NCBI GenBank assembly: GCA_902496505.1 | Contig: CABVBB010000140.1 | Coordinates: forward strand, 1 to 6,149 | Direction of reading: 5' to 3' | DNA from: an uncultured Peptococcaceae bacterium | GTDB lineage: Bacteria; Bacillota; Peptococcia; Peptococcales; Peptococcaceae | DNA: 6,149 nucleotides | Shown here: piece after piece, positions 4,816 through 6,149 of the stretch | How positions within the stretch are numbered: position 1 is the first letter of the stretch | Layout: the number at the start of each line of letters is the position of its first letter | Notes under the pieces: generated by a model | Database searches by the model: none | What the model was told of the DNA's origin: nothing | Seen by the model: the letters and a program-made list of their open reading frames with translations, nothing else | Program-made: the position numbers and the translations under genes

Positions 4816-6149
4816 ATGTCTCAATCCTTCTATCGTGATAAAAACCGCCTGAACCTCAGCCCTTACAAAGCTATGGGCATGGCGGATAGCGATTTCAGCC
4901 ATCCCATCGTCGGTATCTGCAATACCTGGAATGAATTGGTGCCTGGTCATTACAGTCTCCGCCAGCTGGCCGAATTCGTCAAAAAAGGCATCTACCGCGC
5001 AGGCGGCAATGCCGTGGAATTCGGCACCATCGCCTGTTGCGACGGCATCTCCTGCTCAGGCAGCGGCGACTTTTACTCCCTTCCCTCCCGCGAAACCATT
5101 GCCGACAGCGTGGAGATCATGGCCCGCGCCCATGATCTGGACGGCTTGGTCCTCTTAGGCTCCTGCGACAAGATCGTGCCCGGTCTGCTCATGGGCGCTG
5201 CCCGATTGGATATCCCAGTCATTTTTCTGCCGGCCGGTCCTGCGCTCAGCGGCCCAGCCTTTTCGGGACGTCCCCGCTCAGACGATACGACGCTGGCTGA
5301 AGCCGCCGGCATGGTGCAGGCTGGCCTCATCACCGAAGACGAGCTCATCGCGCTCTCCGATGTCTGCAATCCCACCTGCGGTTCCTGCGCTTATCTGGGC
5401 ACAGCTAATACCATGTGCTGCTTTGCTGAAGCCATCGGCCTCAGCCTCCCCGGTGCTGCCGTCATCCCCGCTGTCTATGCTCAGCGTCTCCGCTTGGCGC
5501 AGGAAACGGGGCTTGCCATCATGCAGCTGATCGAAAAACAGCTGACGCCCCAAAAGATCCTGACCCACGCTGCCCTGCTCAATGGCATCCGTACCTTGAT
5601 CGCCATCGGCGGCAGCACCAATGCCGTCCTGCATACTCTGGCCTTAGGCCATGAACTGGGGATGGATACCGCTGAACTTTTGTCCCAATGGGATACCCTC
5701 AGCCGCACCACACCGACACTGGCGCTGATCAATCCCGCCTCCGCTCAGTGGGACATGGCGGATTTTTATCTGGCCGGCGGCATCCCCCACGTCATGCAGC
5801 ATTTGCTGCCGCTGTTGGACGGCAGTTGTCTGACCGTTACCGGCGCTGCACTGGCAGCTGATCTAAAAAACTATCGTTTCCTTTACCCGCCCAATGATGC
5901 GCTCATTCGCCCGCTCAACGCTCCTCACCAAGCCACTGGCGGCCTCGCTGTCCTTTATGGCAATCTGGCGCCTGAAGGCTGTATCTCCAAGCCCGCCGCA
6001 GTCGCTGCAGAAAATCGTTATTTCCGCGGGCCGGCTGTCTGCTTCGATTCGCAGGAGGATTGCCTTGCCGCCCTGGAAGCACGTCGCATCCACGCTGGTC
6101 AGGTGGTCGTCATCCGCTATGAAGGCCCCAAAGGCGGCCCTGGCATGCG
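4816..6149 (+). CDS. ilvD: IlvD/Edd family dehydratase, probably dihydroxy-acid dehydratase (3' end beyond window)
   Basis: Dihydroxy-acid dehydratase makes the 2-oxo acid precursors of valine, leucine and isoleucine using an Fe-S cluster and Mg2+. The frame is open from the ATG at 4816 (TAAGGAG 8 bases upstream) to the window end: 444 of about 550-600 residues. Visible family blocks: NTWNELVPGH (36-45), DGI (76-78), YSLPSRETIADS (87-98), CDKIVPG (117-123, cluster Cys117, metal Asp118, Lys119), CNPTCGSC (184-191, cluster Cys191), TANTM, IGGSTNAVLH, GGLAVLYGNLAPEG and the terminal VVVIRYEGPKGGPGM. Gly44 in PGH, rather than the Cys of PCN, is the pattern of the E. coli-type enzymes. Oddities: DGISCSGSGDFYSL replaces the usual DGIAMGHGGMLYSL, CAYLG replaces CSGMF, and CDKIVPGLL with FLPAGP is reminiscent of Edd. 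It could therefore act on another sugar acid or hydroxy acid. Divergent from glnPQ. Confidence 0.88.
   Translation, partial: MSQSFYRDKNRLNLSPYKAMGMADSDFSHPIVGICNTWNELVPGHYSLRQLAEFVKKGIYRAGGNAVEFGTIACCDGISCSGSGDFYSLPSRETIADSVEIMARAHDLDGLVLLGSCDKIVPGLLMGAARLDIPVIFLPAGPALSGPAFSGRPRSDDTTLAEAAGMVQAGLITEDELIALSDVCNPTCGSCAYLGTANTMCCFAEAIGLSLPGAAVIPAVYAQRLRLAQETGLAIMQLIEKQLTPQKILTHAALLNGIRTLIAIGGSTNAVLHTLALGHELGMDTAELLSQWDTLSRTTPTLALINPASAQWDMADFYLAGGIPHVMQHLLPLLDGSCLTVTGAALAADLKNYRFLYPPNDALIRPLNAPHQATGGLAVLYGNLAPEGCISKPAAVAAENRYFRGPAVCFDSQEDCLAALEARRIHAGQVVVIRYEGPKGGPGM

Noticed and set aside
5073..6093. Minus-strand open frames opposite the dehydratase
   Set aside because: The plus frame carries conserved ILVD_EDD motifs throughout; the antisense frames are GC-bias shadows.
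1..6149. CRISPR array, insertion sequence, tRNA or rRNA gene, phage attachment site
   Set aside because: I found no regularly spaced repeats, transposase motifs, terminal inverted repeats with target duplications, or cloverleaf or rRNA-like sequence.

Overview
The window looks like chromosomal DNA of a low- to mid-GC Firmicute. A Negativicutes-type host (Selenomonas/Megasphaera/Acidaminococcus relatives) is my best guess, but this rests only on the gene set, the strong AGGAGG-like ribosome binding sites and the long-form HPF beside secA, so treat the taxon as tentative. Nothing points to phage, plasmid, transposon or CRISPR; this is mostly core genome.

Layout from left to right. (1) Positions 1-1047, minus strand: the first 349 codons of secA, cut by the left edge. 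(2) 1048-1397: a 350-base divergent intergenic region with promoters for secA and hpf and a structured hpf leader carrying two stem-loops. (3) 1398-1940, plus: hpf, the long-form ribosome hibernation factor, closed by a strong terminator. (4) 2161-2358, plus: a cold-shock protein gene with a consensus-like promoter, a perfect 12-bp inverted repeat at its transcription start, and its own terminator. (5) 2513-3052, minus: a SMI1/KNR4 (SUKH) family protein standing alone. (6) 3053-3203: a compact region with a near-consensus plus-strand promoter that has no gene after it, a 14-bp dyad at its start point, and a strong hairpin that ends the glnPQ operon from the other side. (7) 3204-4654, minus: a two-gene polar amino acid ABC importer operon, permease then ATPase, coupled by an ATGA overlap and with no substrate-binding protein gene nearby. 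(8) 4655-4815: back-to-back promoters. (9) 4816-6149, plus: an IlvD/Edd family dehydratase, cut by the right edge after 444 codons.

Functionally there are three themes: protein export (SecA), stress or stationary-phase translation control (HPF and Csp, both with a stem-loop near the predicted mRNA 5' end), and amino acid supply (GlnPQ-type uptake, and a divergent dehydratase probably related to branched-chain amino acid synthesis). I see no clear new multi-gene system. The best leads are the orphan plus-strand promoter-terminator unit at 3093-3195 (a candidate small RNA of about 65 nt), the hpf leader with mutually exclusive pairings, the csp start-site inverted repeat, and the unusual active-site surroundings of the dehydratase.
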